Positions 1 to 8,123 of a DNA stretch of 30,299 nucleotides are shown piece after piece. The translations under genes and the position numbers were made by a program. How positions within the stretch are numbered: position 1 is the first letter of the stretch; each line of letters opens with the position of its first letter. Origin of the DNA: a virus; the IMG/VR virus record IMGVR_UViG_3300018080_000448, positions 1 to 30,299 of that record; one strand, written 5' to 3'. The notes beneath the pieces were generated by a model. It was given only the letters and a program-made list of their open reading frames with translations. It had not been told where the DNA came from and ran no database searches.

Positions 1-1249
1 GGTTGATCCCCGTCGGCGCGGTCAGCAACCCCGTCAACACCTGATAAAGCGAGCCGCCAATGGATTGCTGCAACGATCCGAGAACGGAGAGCACATCATC
101 GTTGACGACCGTGATCCGCCGGTTACCGAGAACCGTTGTGTCCTCGTTTCCGCCGATCTCCCGGCTCTTGTCACCCCGGACCCGCGAATTGATCTTGTTG
201 TGTTCCTCTTCGACGCCTCCTCGGGTGACCTGTTTGATCGTTCCGTCCTGCGCGTTGAAGATGATCGCGTTCCCGCTATGATCCTCCATAATCATCGGGG
301 TATCGCTGTTGGCATCCATCACGAACTTGTCGCCGTTCGCACCTTCAAGCCGCACGATGGGCGATCCCTTGCGCAAACCCATCTCGAACTCTTGGGTCTG
401 CGTGTTCTCCTTGTTCGTATTCCGCAGGATGATCCGTTCGTCGCCGAGGGTTGGGTCGAGAATGACCTCCTGCCCGGCCAAGTCTTTCAGGCGGATGTAA
501 CTCTTCCCGGCAACCATCGCTTCCTGATCGAGCTGGTCGCCCCGGATCGAGGAGCGGATGCCACGCTGTTCGGTGTTGTTCGCGTTCGGGGCCGCCTGCT
601 CTTCCCCCTCGGCCACCACCGCGCCCTCTTCCGCCGGAGTCGTTTCCACTCCGCAGCTCATCTCGATCACCTGCCCGGCGCGGTCCACAATCACGAACGC
701 TTCCTCGCCGCCCCGGTCTTCGGCATAAATCGTATGCCCCTTCGGCGACTTGTAGAGCAGCGTCCGCGTCGGCACGTTGTCGCCCTCTTCCTTCTCGAAG
801 AAGACATCGTGCGGGGTCTCTTCCTGATCCTCGCTCGGCACCCACGTTGCGTCCGGATCGGGAGCCTCTTCGGAGCCGTCGGACTTCACCCGACCGCCCA
901 CCGTGTTCATCGGCTGCGCGAACTCGGGGTTGGCGCGGTAGGTGCCGATCACCACCGGGTAGCGGTAGTGGCCACGCTCGAACATCACCCACACCCCGGA
1001 ACCGACCGGGATCGAGGGAGCACTGAAGGAACCGAAGTCGTAGCCACCGCCCCACTGCTCGGCTACTTCCGCCCACGGCAGGGCTTCCCGCGACGTGCGA
1101 GTCTCCGGGCCGTGCAACTCGTAAATGCGAACACGGAGCCTCCCCAGCCGCTCGGGATCGTCGATTCCCTCGACAATGCCTCGATAGACACCGGGACGAT
1201 GAACGTCCTGCTCTCGTAGAGCATCCTTGATTTCGGCTTCGCGACTCAC
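1..1249 (-). CDS. gp5-like baseplate central spike protein (3' end cut by window)
   Basis: The start is a GTG at 1249 that overlaps the stop of the upstream hub gene in a GTGA junction. The reading frame runs to the window edge without a stop, so about 416 codons are seen and the C terminus is missing. Residues about 14-115 look like the OB-fold of phage spikes (VYRGIVEGIDDPERLGRLRV, then LPWAEV, VGSGVWVMFERG and YPVVIGTYR), the domain that joins gp27 to gp5 in T4 and occurs in VgrG. The later part (GDKFVMDANSDTP, NKINSRVRGDKSREIGGNED) has the repetitive polar pattern of the strands leading into the membrane-piercing beta-helix. No lysozyme domain is visible in the part seen. The protein would sit at the tip of the tail tube under the hub. 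Family placement rests on motif pattern and position directly after the gp27-like gene. Confidence 0.8.
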   Translation of the reverse strand, partial: MSREAEIKDALREQDVHRPGVYRGIVEGIDDPERLGRLRVRIYELHGPETRTSREALPWAEVAEQWGGGYDFGSFSAPSIPVGSGVWVMFERGHYRYPVVIGTYRANPEFAQPMNTVGGRVKSDGSEEAPDPDATWVPSEDQEETPHDVFFEKEEGDNVPTRTLLYKSPKGHTIYAEDRGGEEAFVIVDRAGQVIEMSCGVETTPAEEGAVVAEGEEQAAPNANNTEQRGIRSSIRGDQLDQEAMVAGKSYIRLKDLAGQEVILDPTLGDERIILRNTNKENTQTQEFEMGLRKGSPIVRLEGANGDKFVMDANSDTPMIMEDHSGNAIIFNAQDGTIKQVTRGGVEEEHNKINSRVRGDKSREIGGNEDTTVLGNRRITVVNDDVLSVLGSLQQSIGGSLYQVLTGLLTAPTGIN

Positions 1250-2610
1250 TCGGTATCCTCGAAGAACCGAACGCCTTCGGGAACCACGTTGGCCCCGAGG
1301 GCGTTGGAATTGCGCCGGAGCTGGCAGGTCACCGTATACCCGGTTCCGGTTACGATCTCGTGACGCGCCTGTTTCACAAACCAGAGACCGGACGACCAAT
1401 GAATCTGCCCGTTCGGAAACTGAACGATCACGCGGATAATGTCGTAGGCGCGAATCCCAATCGTGCTCGGAGAGCCGTTCAAGGTGATCTCCGCTTCGGT
1501 GATCGTATTCATCAACCGCGCCCACCGATTCTCGGCAATGGCGCGGATCGTCTCTTCGTTATTGGCTTCAATCGGCAGGGTGATCGACGTGTCGAGGGAT
1601 TCCTCGTCCGCCGTATCGTTGATCTTCGCATCCCCGAAAACGGCGCGGTCGAACTCATCGGCGATCAGGTTGACCAACTCGTCCCGGAAGCGAGTACCGG
1701 CACCGCCGATCCGTCGCTGTGTCTCCGAACGCGGCATCGGGACGATAGCTCCACCGCGAGCGAGGAACTGATTGAGCTTCCCCTCTCTTGCCATCGAGGT
1801 TGGGTTGACCGGAATCGTCATCCACTTCTTGCGGGTGGCGTCCCAACCTCGGAACTTGATGCCTTCCGCGCCCCACGCCCCGAGCGTCGCCCCGTTGAAA
1901 CTCGGCGTGAACGACAGCACGTCCGACTGCCCCGGCCCCCCGAGCCACGAGAACGTCGGTATCTCAACCTGATCGCGCTCGAAGAGCGGAGACGAGAACC
2001 GGATGCCACCACCGTCACGACCGTCCTTGAAATAATAATCGCCGATTCCATCCTTGTTCTTCGCCAGCTTGACCAGCTCCGACTGGATGAAGTCGAACGG
2101 CTTCTTCGGCTCGGTCGTTTGCGAGGGAACGAAGATGTCCTCCTTGGTTTCCTCGACCCGGCGCAGATCGACCCCATCCCCGAAAATCTTCTTGGCGATG
2201 ATGATAACCGCCTCGGAGATCGTCGTGTCCTTCGGGAACTCGATAGGCTCGTTGTACTGGATATTCTTCCCGGCCCCCGCCGAGTAGCCGGTGATCCGAA
2301 TATCCATTCCCGCCTCGAAGGTCGGCAGATAGTGCGACACGTAGCAGCGAAGCAAACCCGTCGTCGCCACAGGCTGATTCGGGATATTGTAGTAGCCGAA
2401 CTCCATCTGTACTTCACTCTGCCGCCGCGCCGAGAAGAAGATATTTTCGATGTCGGTATAATTCGGGTCATGCAACCCGAGCTCGAAGCTGAAGAATCCC
2501 GACTCGTTATCCTCGAATACGAAGTCGGTCAGGTATTCAGGGGGAACCGGAGTCAGGTCTTCGTCATTGAGCGACACCTTCACCGCCGGGTAGTTGATGA
2601 AGTCCGTCAT
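1246..2610 (-). CDS. gp27-like baseplate hub protein (late control D family type)
   Basis: This 454-aa protein starts at an ATG overlapping the stop of the LysM-like gene (ATGA). It opens with a short lead (YPAVKVSLNDEDLT) followed by FEDNESGFFSFELGLHDPN, the N-terminal barrel pattern of gp27, gpD and VgrG hub proteins. The C-terminal part carries a NRWARLMN helix and strands ending TGYTVTCQLRRNS, typical of the second barrel. In T4, gp27 forms the trimeric hub that ends the tube and carries the gp5 spike. The next gene is the OB-fold spike, so hub and spike are separate genes as in T4 rather than fused as in VgrG or Pvc8. The assignment is by pattern and synteny. Confidence 0.8.
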   Translation of the reverse strand: MTDFINYPAVKVSLNDEDLTPVPPEYLTDFVFEDNESGFFSFELGLHDPNYTDIENIFFSARRQSEVQMEFGYYNIPNQPVATTGLLRCYVSHYLPTFEAGMDIRITGYSAGAGKNIQYNEPIEFPKDTTISEAVIIIAKKIFGDGVDLRRVEETKEDIFVPSQTTEPKKPFDFIQSELVKLAKNKDGIGDYYFKDGRDGGGIRFSSPLFERDQVEIPTFSWLGGPGQSDVLSFTPSFNGATLGAWGAEGIKFRGWDATRKKWMTIPVNPTSMAREGKLNQFLARGGAIVPMPRSETQRRIGGAGTRFRDELVNLIADEFDRAVFGDAKINDTADEESLDTSITLPIEANNEETIRAIAENRWARLMNTITEAEITLNGSPSTIGIRAYDIIRVIVQFPNGQIHWSSGLWFVKQARHEIVTGTGYTVTCQLRRNSNALGANVVPEGVRFFEDTE

Positions 2611-2975
2611 CCAACCAACCTCGAAATGACCCGGTTGTAGGCAGGCACCCGCAACCGCTGCCCGGCTTCCACATCTGACAGGGGATCAATCACGTAATTG
2701 ACGACCATGATGATCCAGTAGAGACGATCCGTGTTGCGGTACGCATCGCGACAAACCAAATCGGGGCGTTCCTTCCCGGCGGTTACTTCCAAGAAGCGGT
2801 CGGTGCGCTGACGCGCAAATGTTGGGGGATACCACGATGCGAGCGTCGGTACGTTCTCGTACTCGACCACATCCAAGTCCTTCGTCCGCGAGAACACGTT
2901 ACTCGATGCCACCTGCTTTCCGATCTTCCGGAAACGAACGTCGGGAAAGTTATAGTTTATAGGAAGTCCTCTCAT
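2607..2975 (-). CDS. LysM-like baseplate/tail protein (gp53- or Pvc7 C-terminal-like)
   Basis: This 122-aa protein is joined to both neighbours by ATGA overlaps. The C-terminal half follows the LysM pattern used in phage tail proteins: an initial RPDLVCRDAYRNTDRLYWII helix pair, then VVNYVIDPLSDVEAGQRLRV and a Pro-Ala end. The core Asn and the final GxxLxVP are present. In contractile systems such LysM modules bind the outside of the tail end; in T4 gp53 fastens baseplate wedges, and in PVC the module is the C-terminal half of Pvc7. Its place between a tube-initiator-like gene and the gp27-like gene fits either role. Gpx-type tail proteins are an alternative. Confidence 0.6.
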   Translation of the reverse strand: MRGLPINYNFPDVRFRKIGKQVASSNVFSRTKDLDVVEYENVPTLASWYPPTFARQRTDRFLEVTAGKERPDLVCRDAYRNTDRLYWIIMVVNYVIDPLSDVEAGQRLRVPAYNRVISRLVG

Positions 2976-3460
2976 AGGATTGTCCGTACATCGGAGTACC
3001 CGAGCATCTTTCCGATCCGGGTAAACTCCAGCGTCATGTCAACAAATTGCGGTAGAAAATTCTCGTCATACGGGGGGCTGATATTCGGATTCCATGCGCT
3101 GATGAACCCCTCTTCGTCGAAGAGCTTCCCCATCCACAACCGCACCACATGCGGCGGGGACAGAAACTCCCCGGCCAGATAGTCGGGGTAGAGCAGCGAT
3201 TCGAGGAACCGCAGATCGTTGATTACATCCTCGGTCGTCCCGCCGTCGTTCCGCTCGACGGACGAAACCAGCCGAAACGGAAGCGAGAGTGTCTTCGCCC
3301 CGGTGTGGGAATAATGAAAGAAGGGCTGCGAGGTTCCACGCGGCTCCTTCCCATCGTAATTCGCGGTCACACTCATGCTGACGGTAGAGAGGAACAGCAA
3401 CTCCACCGCCTCGCCCGTCACCGTGTCGATGAGGATCGCTTTGGGCATCGTGATCGGCAT
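2972..3460 (-). CDS. tail-tube initiator/adaptor-like protein (CIS tube protein, Pvc7 N-terminal-like)
   Basis: This 162-aa protein ends where the LysM-like gene starts (ATGA) and its ATG overlaps the stop of the tape measure gene (TAATG). It has the layout of the small CIS tube proteins: an early strand with SVSMSVTANYDGKEPRG, a central LSLPFRL strand, a helix (DVINDLRFLESLLYPDYL), PPHVVRLWMG, and a final MTLEFTRIG strand. In injection systems the equivalent domain caps the tube end next to the hub and is fused to LysM; here the two parts are adjacent genes. Its role in starting the tube on the hub is inferred from this. A gp48- or gp54-like protein is the alternative. Confidence 0.55.
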   Translation of the reverse strand: MPITMPKAILIDTVTGEAVELLFLSTVSMSVTANYDGKEPRGTSQPFFHYSHTGAKTLSLPFRLVSSVERNDGGTTEDVINDLRFLESLLYPDYLAGEFLSPPHVVRLWMGKLFDEEGFISAWNPNISPPYDENFLPQFVDMTLEFTRIGKMLGYSDVRTIL

Positions 3461-6400
3461 TACTTCGGTCCCACCTGATTGATAACGGCTACCTTATCCA
3501 CGTCCGTTCCCGGCTTCGACTGGCGGCGGGATTGGACCCGTTGTTCCACGCGCTGACCCTTCATCATCCCGAGCTGGTTTTCCATCACGGACTTGATGCC
3601 TTCGAGTAGCGAGACGATGTTCTTGTCGGTCCAATCGGTTTCGACCTTGAGGGGCTTTCCATCATCGCTTCCGGAGAGCATCGACTTGATTGTCTGCCCG
3701 ATACCTCCAATGCTCGAATCGGTAGGCGCGGCGGAAACCTTCCCCTCGGTAAACTTCACATCCGCTCCGGGAATATCCACGTCGGCGGCGGTCGATGGAG
3801 TGAACAGCGACGCATCGGGGTTCATCTTGAAGAAGTCCATGAACCCTTGGGCCATGCCCTTTCCGGTCTCGAACACATCGCTAACCGCTATGTCCTGACC
3901 GAGACCCTTCAGCGCACCGACTCCCTCCTCGGCCAGACCCCGCATGTAGGCTTCGATACCTCCGCGATCCATTGTCAGTGTTTCGGGACCACCCCCACCC
4001 GGTTTCAACTGCGAATTAGGATCGACCTGAACCGGAGCCTCGACCGGAATCTCCATCACCGCGTTCTGGAGGTTGTCCATGATCCGCTGTACGGTCTTCG
4101 GACCCAGCCCCAGATTTTCGAGGAAGATTTTCCGCTTCGTCGTGTCATTCAACTGCAACGCCAAGCCCTGCGCCAACGCCTCGGACTCCTGTGCCATCCG
4201 CTTGAACTTCTCGCTGCTCTTGTCCATTCCGATCATCTCCGAGCGCATATCGCGGAAGGTGTCGATCAGGTTGGCATTCGCCTCGACAAACTTCTCGTTG
4301 AAACCGCTTGCCCGTATCGTCTCCTCGTTGTTCTTCTTGATCTCGGCGTTCCAATCCTTGTACTTCTCGATCAGGTAGATCACCCCAGCCGTCGCCGCCG
4401 CGAGAAACGCCAGCAACGGATTCGCCAGCGCGAACTTCGCCAGACTGATTCCGAGCTTGAAGACGGCGGGGACCAGAACCTTCATCATCGTCCACCCGAG
4501 CTCCACCCCCGCTTTGATCGTGAACCACATCGCCGGGAGGACCGCCTTGCGCAGAACGACCAAACCCATGTGGAGTAGAGACTTCGAGAGCTTGTAGGTC
4601 GCAATCAGGGTGTACTTCGTAATAACGTATCCCAGCTTTACCATTCCCACCGCCAGCCGACCGACGTGTCCGATCAGCTTGAAGATGCGGTCGCCGAAGA
4701 CAAACACCGCCGCCGACAATCCTGCAATCTTGAGATGCGTCTGCTGGGTCTGCGTATCGAGATTGGTCCACCACTTGACCAACTCACGACCCTTTTGAAG
4801 CAGCGGAACAACGACCCCGACCAGTATTTCGTTAATCGACATTCCCGCCTCGGCCCAAAACGCCATGAAAACATCTTGGAAGCTTTTCCATGCTTGCGTC
4901 AGGCGATCAAGGCGATTCTTGGCCGCGTCTGCTGCCGATTCCCCTTCTTGCGCCGCCAACTTCGCGGCGAGTATCTGCTTAGCTATATCGGTTGAGCTCA
5001 TCTCTCGTCCGACATTCAGCAACTCCTGCCATGTGAAACTCAACTGGTCCAGCGGCTCAACCATCCCCTTCAAGCGGAGAGCTCCCTGCGGACCGGAAGC
5101 GATCTGATTGAGCTGCGAGGTGAATTGCGTCATCACCCCTGCGTAGTCCTGCTTGTCGATCATCTTTTGCAACGACATCGCGTCGATACCCATCAACGAC
5201 GCCAACTGATTCGTAAACGCACCGGCACCGGTCACCCGACCGAGCTCGTCTCGGCCCAACTCGACCTCCTCGGACAGCCGGGTAAACATCTCCGAGATTT
5301 TCGATTGATCGAGGAACTTGCTGTAGACACCCGCAATCGACTGGAGCTCGGTGATAATTTCCTCCCGAGACTTCGCCGTGTTCTCGGGAAGGAGCTGCAT
5401 CAGCCCGGTCAGACTGTTCGTAAAGCTCACCAACTCTTGCGCCGAAATGATTGTGTTATCCGTAATGAACTTGATCCCCGCCCCGATGTTTCGCAGACCT
5501 TGGGTGCCGATCCCGTAGAGGTTCGTCATTTGATTGAACATGTCGCCGACTGCCTCGGCACCGAGCTCGGTAGCGCGGGCCAACTCGACGGTCGCAATCG
5601 TGTAGTTTTGAAGATCGCGCACGCCGGATTCGACGGTCTTGTTCATCATCTGAAACTTCACGCCGGTCTTCGCGATTTCCGCCACCCGGTCGTTCCCTAC
5701 TCCAAGGATTCCGGTATACTCGCCCATCCGAATCAGGGATTGGTTGACCTCCTCCATCGCCTCGGGGGTCAGAGACAGCGACTCGTTCATGTCCCTCACC
5801 CGACGCTCGAAAGCCAACGCGGTCTTCAGAAGCGAGGCAAGGATCAGCCCAACCGACGCGGCCCGGAGAATCCCCTCCAGCTTCGAGAACGACAATCCTA
5901 GTTGATCCAGACCGAGGACGTTATCGTTCACCGCTCCGTGGAGCCGACCGAGACTTGTCCGCTGCATGTCGAAGCTCTTGGTTCCCTTGTCCGTCGCGGA
6001 CTGCGCCTTCTTCTGGCCGGACGCCATCTGCCCCAGCGAGCCGAACCCCTTCTTCATCCGACCGAAGAGGCCCGTCGCCGCCTCGTTCTGCTGCTCGGTC
6101 GCCCTCTTCTGTTTGAGTACCGCTTCGGCGGCTTCCTCGGATGCGAGCTTGAAGTCCTTGTTGACCGTCACGCTTTCCGAAACGATCTGATTGAAGGAAT
6201 CGACCTCGGAGAAGGCCAGACTGATCGCCTCGCCAATCGCATCGGCCAGCATCTCCCCGAGCTGCTGAATCCCCTCGGGGTCAATGAGAGAAGACCCGGA
6301 AACGGGGTTGATGGACGACCCGGCGTTGTTCACCGTTTCGACCATCCCCTGCGTTTCGCTCGCAAACTTGGCCGTCTGTCCGGCGGACGAGAGGAGCTGC

Positions 6401-6543
6401 TGATCGTAGCCCCCGAAAATCTGCTGGAACTTCTCGGCGGCCTTGTTCATCGACTGGACAAACTCCTCCATCCCCTGTGTCACCACAGCGAGAGGTTGGG
6501 ACGCCTGATCGTTGAGCTCGACGAGCCAGACTAGATCGTTCAT
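3460..6543 (-). CDS. tail tape measure protein
   Basis: At 1027 aa this is the longest gene in the window and it lies between the tail-assembly chaperone pair and the hub genes, the standard tape measure position. The N-terminal 200 residues are Gln/Ala/Lys-rich helices. A hydrophobic stretch at about 228-250 precedes a region resembling TP901-type tape measure domains (about 250-480). A long hydrophobic section lies at about 600-725 (AVFVFGDRIFKLIGHVGRLA through LLAFLAAATAGVIYLIEKY), as in tape measures thought to insert in the host membrane at injection. Gly/Pro-rich polar sequence follows to the end. The usual rule of about 0.15 nm per residue would give a tail near 150 nm. The start ATG overlaps the stop of the chaperone extension (ATGA), so translation is probably coupled. 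Confidence 0.9.
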   Translation of the reverse strand: MNDLVWLVELNDQASQPLAVVTQGMEEFVQSMNKAAEKFQQIFGGYDQQLLSSAGQTAKFASETQGMVETVNNAGSSINPVSGSSLIDPEGIQQLGEMLADAIGEAISLAFSEVDSFNQIVSESVTVNKDFKLASEEAAEAVLKQKRATEQQNEAATGLFGRMKKGFGSLGQMASGQKKAQSATDKGTKSFDMQRTSLGRLHGAVNDNVLGLDQLGLSFSKLEGILRAASVGLILASLLKTALAFERRVRDMNESLSLTPEAMEEVNQSLIRMGEYTGILGVGNDRVAEIAKTGVKFQMMNKTVESGVRDLQNYTIATVELARATELGAEAVGDMFNQMTNLYGIGTQGLRNIGAGIKFITDNTIISAQELVSFTNSLTGLMQLLPENTAKSREEIITELQSIAGVYSKFLDQSKISEMFTRLSEEVELGRDELGRVTGAGAFTNQLASLMGIDAMSLQKMIDKQDYAGVMTQFTSQLNQIASGPQGALRLKGMVEPLDQLSFTWQELLNVGREMSSTDIAKQILAAKLAAQEGESAADAAKNRLDRLTQAWKSFQDVFMAFWAEAGMSINEILVGVVVPLLQKGRELVKWWTNLDTQTQQTHLKIAGLSAAVFVFGDRIFKLIGHVGRLAVGMVKLGYVITKYTLIATYKLSKSLLHMGLVVLRKAVLPAMWFTIKAGVELGWTMMKVLVPAVFKLGISLAKFALANPLLAFLAAATAGVIYLIEKYKDWNAEIKKNNEETIRASGFNEKFVEANANLIDTFRDMRSEMIGMDKSSEKFKRMAQESEALAQGLALQLNDTTKRKIFLENLGLGPKTVQRIMDNLQNAVMEIPVEAPVQVDPNSQLKPGGGGPETLTMDRGGIEAYMRGLAEEGVGALKGLGQDIAVSDVFETGKGMAQGFMDFFKMNPDASLFTPSTAADVDIPGADVKFTEGKVSAAPTDSSIGGIGQTIKSMLSGSDDGKPLKVETDWTDKNIVSLLEGIKSVMENQLGMMKGQRVEQRVQSRRQSKPGTDVDKVAVINQVGPK

Positions 6544-6770
6544 CGTTTGAAGAGTCCCTTGAAGAGATTGCCCATGCTGCGACTGTCCTTCGCAACTTTT
6601 TCCTTCAGCTGCGCATAGAGGTAGTTTCTATCGCGCACAGTGAGGCGATAGTATTCGACGGGCGAGAGGTTGCCGTGCAACCACATGTCCGCCCGCATCT
6701 GGGCCAGCGCGGCGGCGTTCGGTACGACTTCGCTGAAGACCAGCTCAGCCGGAACGCCTTCGAGGACGAA
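6540..6770 (-). CDS. tail-assembly chaperone extension, expressed by ribosomal frameshift
   Basis: This frame has no good start of its own. Read from 6770 it gives about 76 codons (VLEGVPAELVFSEVVPNAAA onward, ending GNLFKGLFKR) and stops at 6540, overlapping the tape measure start by four bases. It lies one frame forward of the upstream chaperone gene, which passes through six T residues at 6774-6769 and stops at 6745. The first in-frame ATG, before RADMWLHGNLSPVEYY, has no Shine-Dalgarno sequence. The arrangement matches the G/GT pair of lambda and many other phages, in which a minority of ribosomes shift to make a longer chaperone that recruits the tape measure protein. The fusion would be 325 aa (+1) or 326 aa (-2). 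A sequencing indel in the T tract is the main alternative. Confidence 0.7.
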   Translation of the reverse strand, partial: FVLEGVPAELVFSEVVPNAAALAQMRADMWLHGNLSPVEYYRLTVRDRNYLYAQLKEKVAKDSRSMGNLFKGLFKR

Positions 6771-7518
6771 AAAACTCTGTCAGATCGAATTTGATCGTCA
6801 GCTCGTTCAACCACCCGCAATGCACGCAGTCCTGCTCGCGGTCTAAATCCACGCCGATGCGGTTGTCTTCGAGGGCGTCGGCATACGCCAAAGAGATCTC
6901 GCCCTTCAGCTTATTGACGACATACTTCAACGCCTCGCCGATGTTCTCGGGAGCTTCGCCGTTGACTTCGACCAATGAGAGGGCTTTGCGATAGCGGTAG
7001 GCGGGATCACCCTTCTTCCCCCCTCCTTTGTTCCGAATCTGATCGGCGTAGCGCAAAGCGGACGCCTCATCGGAACCTCGAAGGTGCCGCCACTTGATCG
7101 TGTCGCCATTGGGAAGGTGGAGCTCGAACGGTTCGCTCCACTCGGTCTGATCCTCGGGGGGACGAAGGAGCGGAAGCTGGGAGATCAGCACCGTATCCCG
7201 CATCTGCTTCCCGCAATTTTCGCACTTCCACGAAAACGTCCAGTTTTCGCCATAGGAATGCAAGCGGGTATACAGAAGCAGGAACAGCCGATCTCCCAGC
7301 AACAGCTCACGGAGAGGGACGGGACAGCGCACGATGTTTTCCAGAATGGCATCGACCAGATTACGCTTCCCGACGCTGGCGGGGTTGGCAACGATTTCCT
7401 CTTCTTCGGTCCCGAGTACGCCGACTTCGACGGCTCCGTTGGGAACCCTGCCGCCATACGGCAGACCGCGAGAGGGGAGATGTACCAGTCTCCAGTCCTG
7501 ATTGACGTTCTCACCCAT
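6745..7518 (-). CDS. tail-assembly chaperone (T4 gp26-like) with two CxxC pairs
   Basis: This 257-aa protein starts at 7518, seven bases after an AAGGAG ribosome binding site. The beginning (DWRLVHLPSRGLPYGGR) and the helical section around NLVDAILENIVRCPVPLREL resemble baseplate hub assembly/tail chaperone proteins of the T4 gp26 type. Two Cys pairs, C99/C102 (CENC) and C231/C234 (CVHC), could together bind one zinc ion. A strongly charged segment at about 160-200 lies between them. The gene ends just after the T6 tract at 6769-6774, where a frame change would add about 75 residues. Its position between tube and tape measure genes is that of gpG-type chaperones. Zinc binding is inferred. Confidence 0.72.
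   Translation of the reverse strand: MGENVNQDWRLVHLPSRGLPYGGRVPNGAVEVGVLGTEEEEIVANPASVGKRNLVDAILENIVRCPVPLRELLLGDRLFLLLYTRLHSYGENWTFSWKCENCGKQMRDTVLISQLPLLRPPEDQTEWSEPFELHLPNGDTIKWRHLRGSDEASALRYADQIRNKGGGKKGDPAYRYRKALSLVEVNGEAPENIGEALKYVVNKLKGEISLAYADALEDNRIGVDLDREQDCVHCGWLNELTIKFDLTEFFRPRRRSG
6769..6774 (-). promoter_or_regulatory. candidate slippery site for +1 (or -2) frameshift
   Basis: On the coding strand the tract reads GAG TTT TTT CGT in the chaperone frame. The extension frame reads TTC GTC CTC GAA from the fifth T. A tRNA-Phe sitting on the second TTT could slip forward one base to pair with TTC, a better match for its GAA anticodon. A two-base backward slip along the T run would reach the same frame. 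A simple -1 slip would instead lead into a frame whose product looks like an out-of-frame shadow. A -2 shift has been reported for the Mu tail-assembly genes. No downstream pseudoknot was assessed. Confidence 0.6.
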
Positions 7519-7572
7519 TTTCGTACTCCTTGCTTAATCGGTTAAATAATCGGGTGTATTCGGTTTCCTATC

Positions 7573-8088
7573 TTAGATGTCGCGATAGGCGGTGTCAACG
7601 GAGAGCGTCGCTTCCATGACAAGATTGTCCACGGTGGCGTGATCGAGATCGCCCCAATTCGCCGACTCGATGAACAGCCCCTCCATTTTCCAGAGCCGTT
7701 CGTGAGAGCCGTCGGGACCGAACAGGACGATGGTTCCGTCCCGCTTGTAGTCGGCGGGGAGACCCATGCTTCCCGTCTTCGGATCGCCGGTCAGCTGATA
7801 CCACCGCCAAAGCGCATCGCGAGTCTCGCTGTCGATGAAGTCGCGGACGCGGAGCGAAGTCGTTCCGACGATGATCTTCCCGGCCATGTGAACCTGCTTG
7901 TTCACGTAGTCGATGGTCACCTTCTCGAACGAGCTCTCGGGGATCGCACCACCGGCCACGCCGAGGATCAGGGTATCGGAGTCCTGTCCGGGCAGCCCGT
8001 GGATTTCGATGGAAAACTGGTTTTGCAACTGCGGGGTAAACTGCCCCGCCTGCTGAGCGATGTGGTTGGGCGCAAGAATTTCGGCCAT
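7573..8088 (-). CDS. tail tube protein (gp19-like)
   Basis: This 171-aa protein sits directly downstream of the sheath gene and has a strong GAGGAG ribosome binding site. Residues such as NQFSIEIHGLPGQDSDTLIL, FEKVTIDYVNKQVHMAGK and RDALWRWYQLTG match the tube fold shared by T4 gp19 and contractile injection system Hcp-like proteins: a strand, a long loop that contacts the next ring, and a helix carrying a WRWY-type motif. The length is close to that of T4 gp19. The protein would polymerise on the hub under control of the tape measure and chaperones encoded just downstream. Confidence 0.88.
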   Translation of the reverse strand: MAEILAPNHIAQQAGQFTPQLQNQFSIEIHGLPGQDSDTLILGVAGGAIPESSFEKVTIDYVNKQVHMAGKIIVGTTSLRVRDFIDSETRDALWRWYQLTGDPKTGSMGLPADYKRDGTIVLFGPDGSHERLWKMEGLFIESANWGDLDHATVDNLVMEATLSVDTAYRDI

Positions 8089-8123
8089 GTCGTTTCTCCT
8101 CGTCTGGGGTCAGTAGACCGCGA

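Noticed and set aside
345-1076. A 243-codon minus-strand frame.
   Set aside because: It lies within the gp5-like spike gene in another frame; its Arg/Gly-rich product is shadow-like, whereas the spike frame carries OB-fold motifs and a GTGA junction.
6605-6820. The -1 frame across the T6 tract (71 codons), as a conventional -1 frameshift product.
   Set aside because: Its product is Arg/Ser/Thr-rich and shadow-like and it stops before the tape measure start. The +1/-2 frame is protein-like and ends in an ATGA overlap.
7519-7572. A/T-rich gap between tube and chaperone genes with two TAATCGG copies, considered as a promoter or operator.
   Set aside because: No spaced -35/-10 pair or T4 late-promoter match on the coding strand; the gap holds a normal ribosome binding site.
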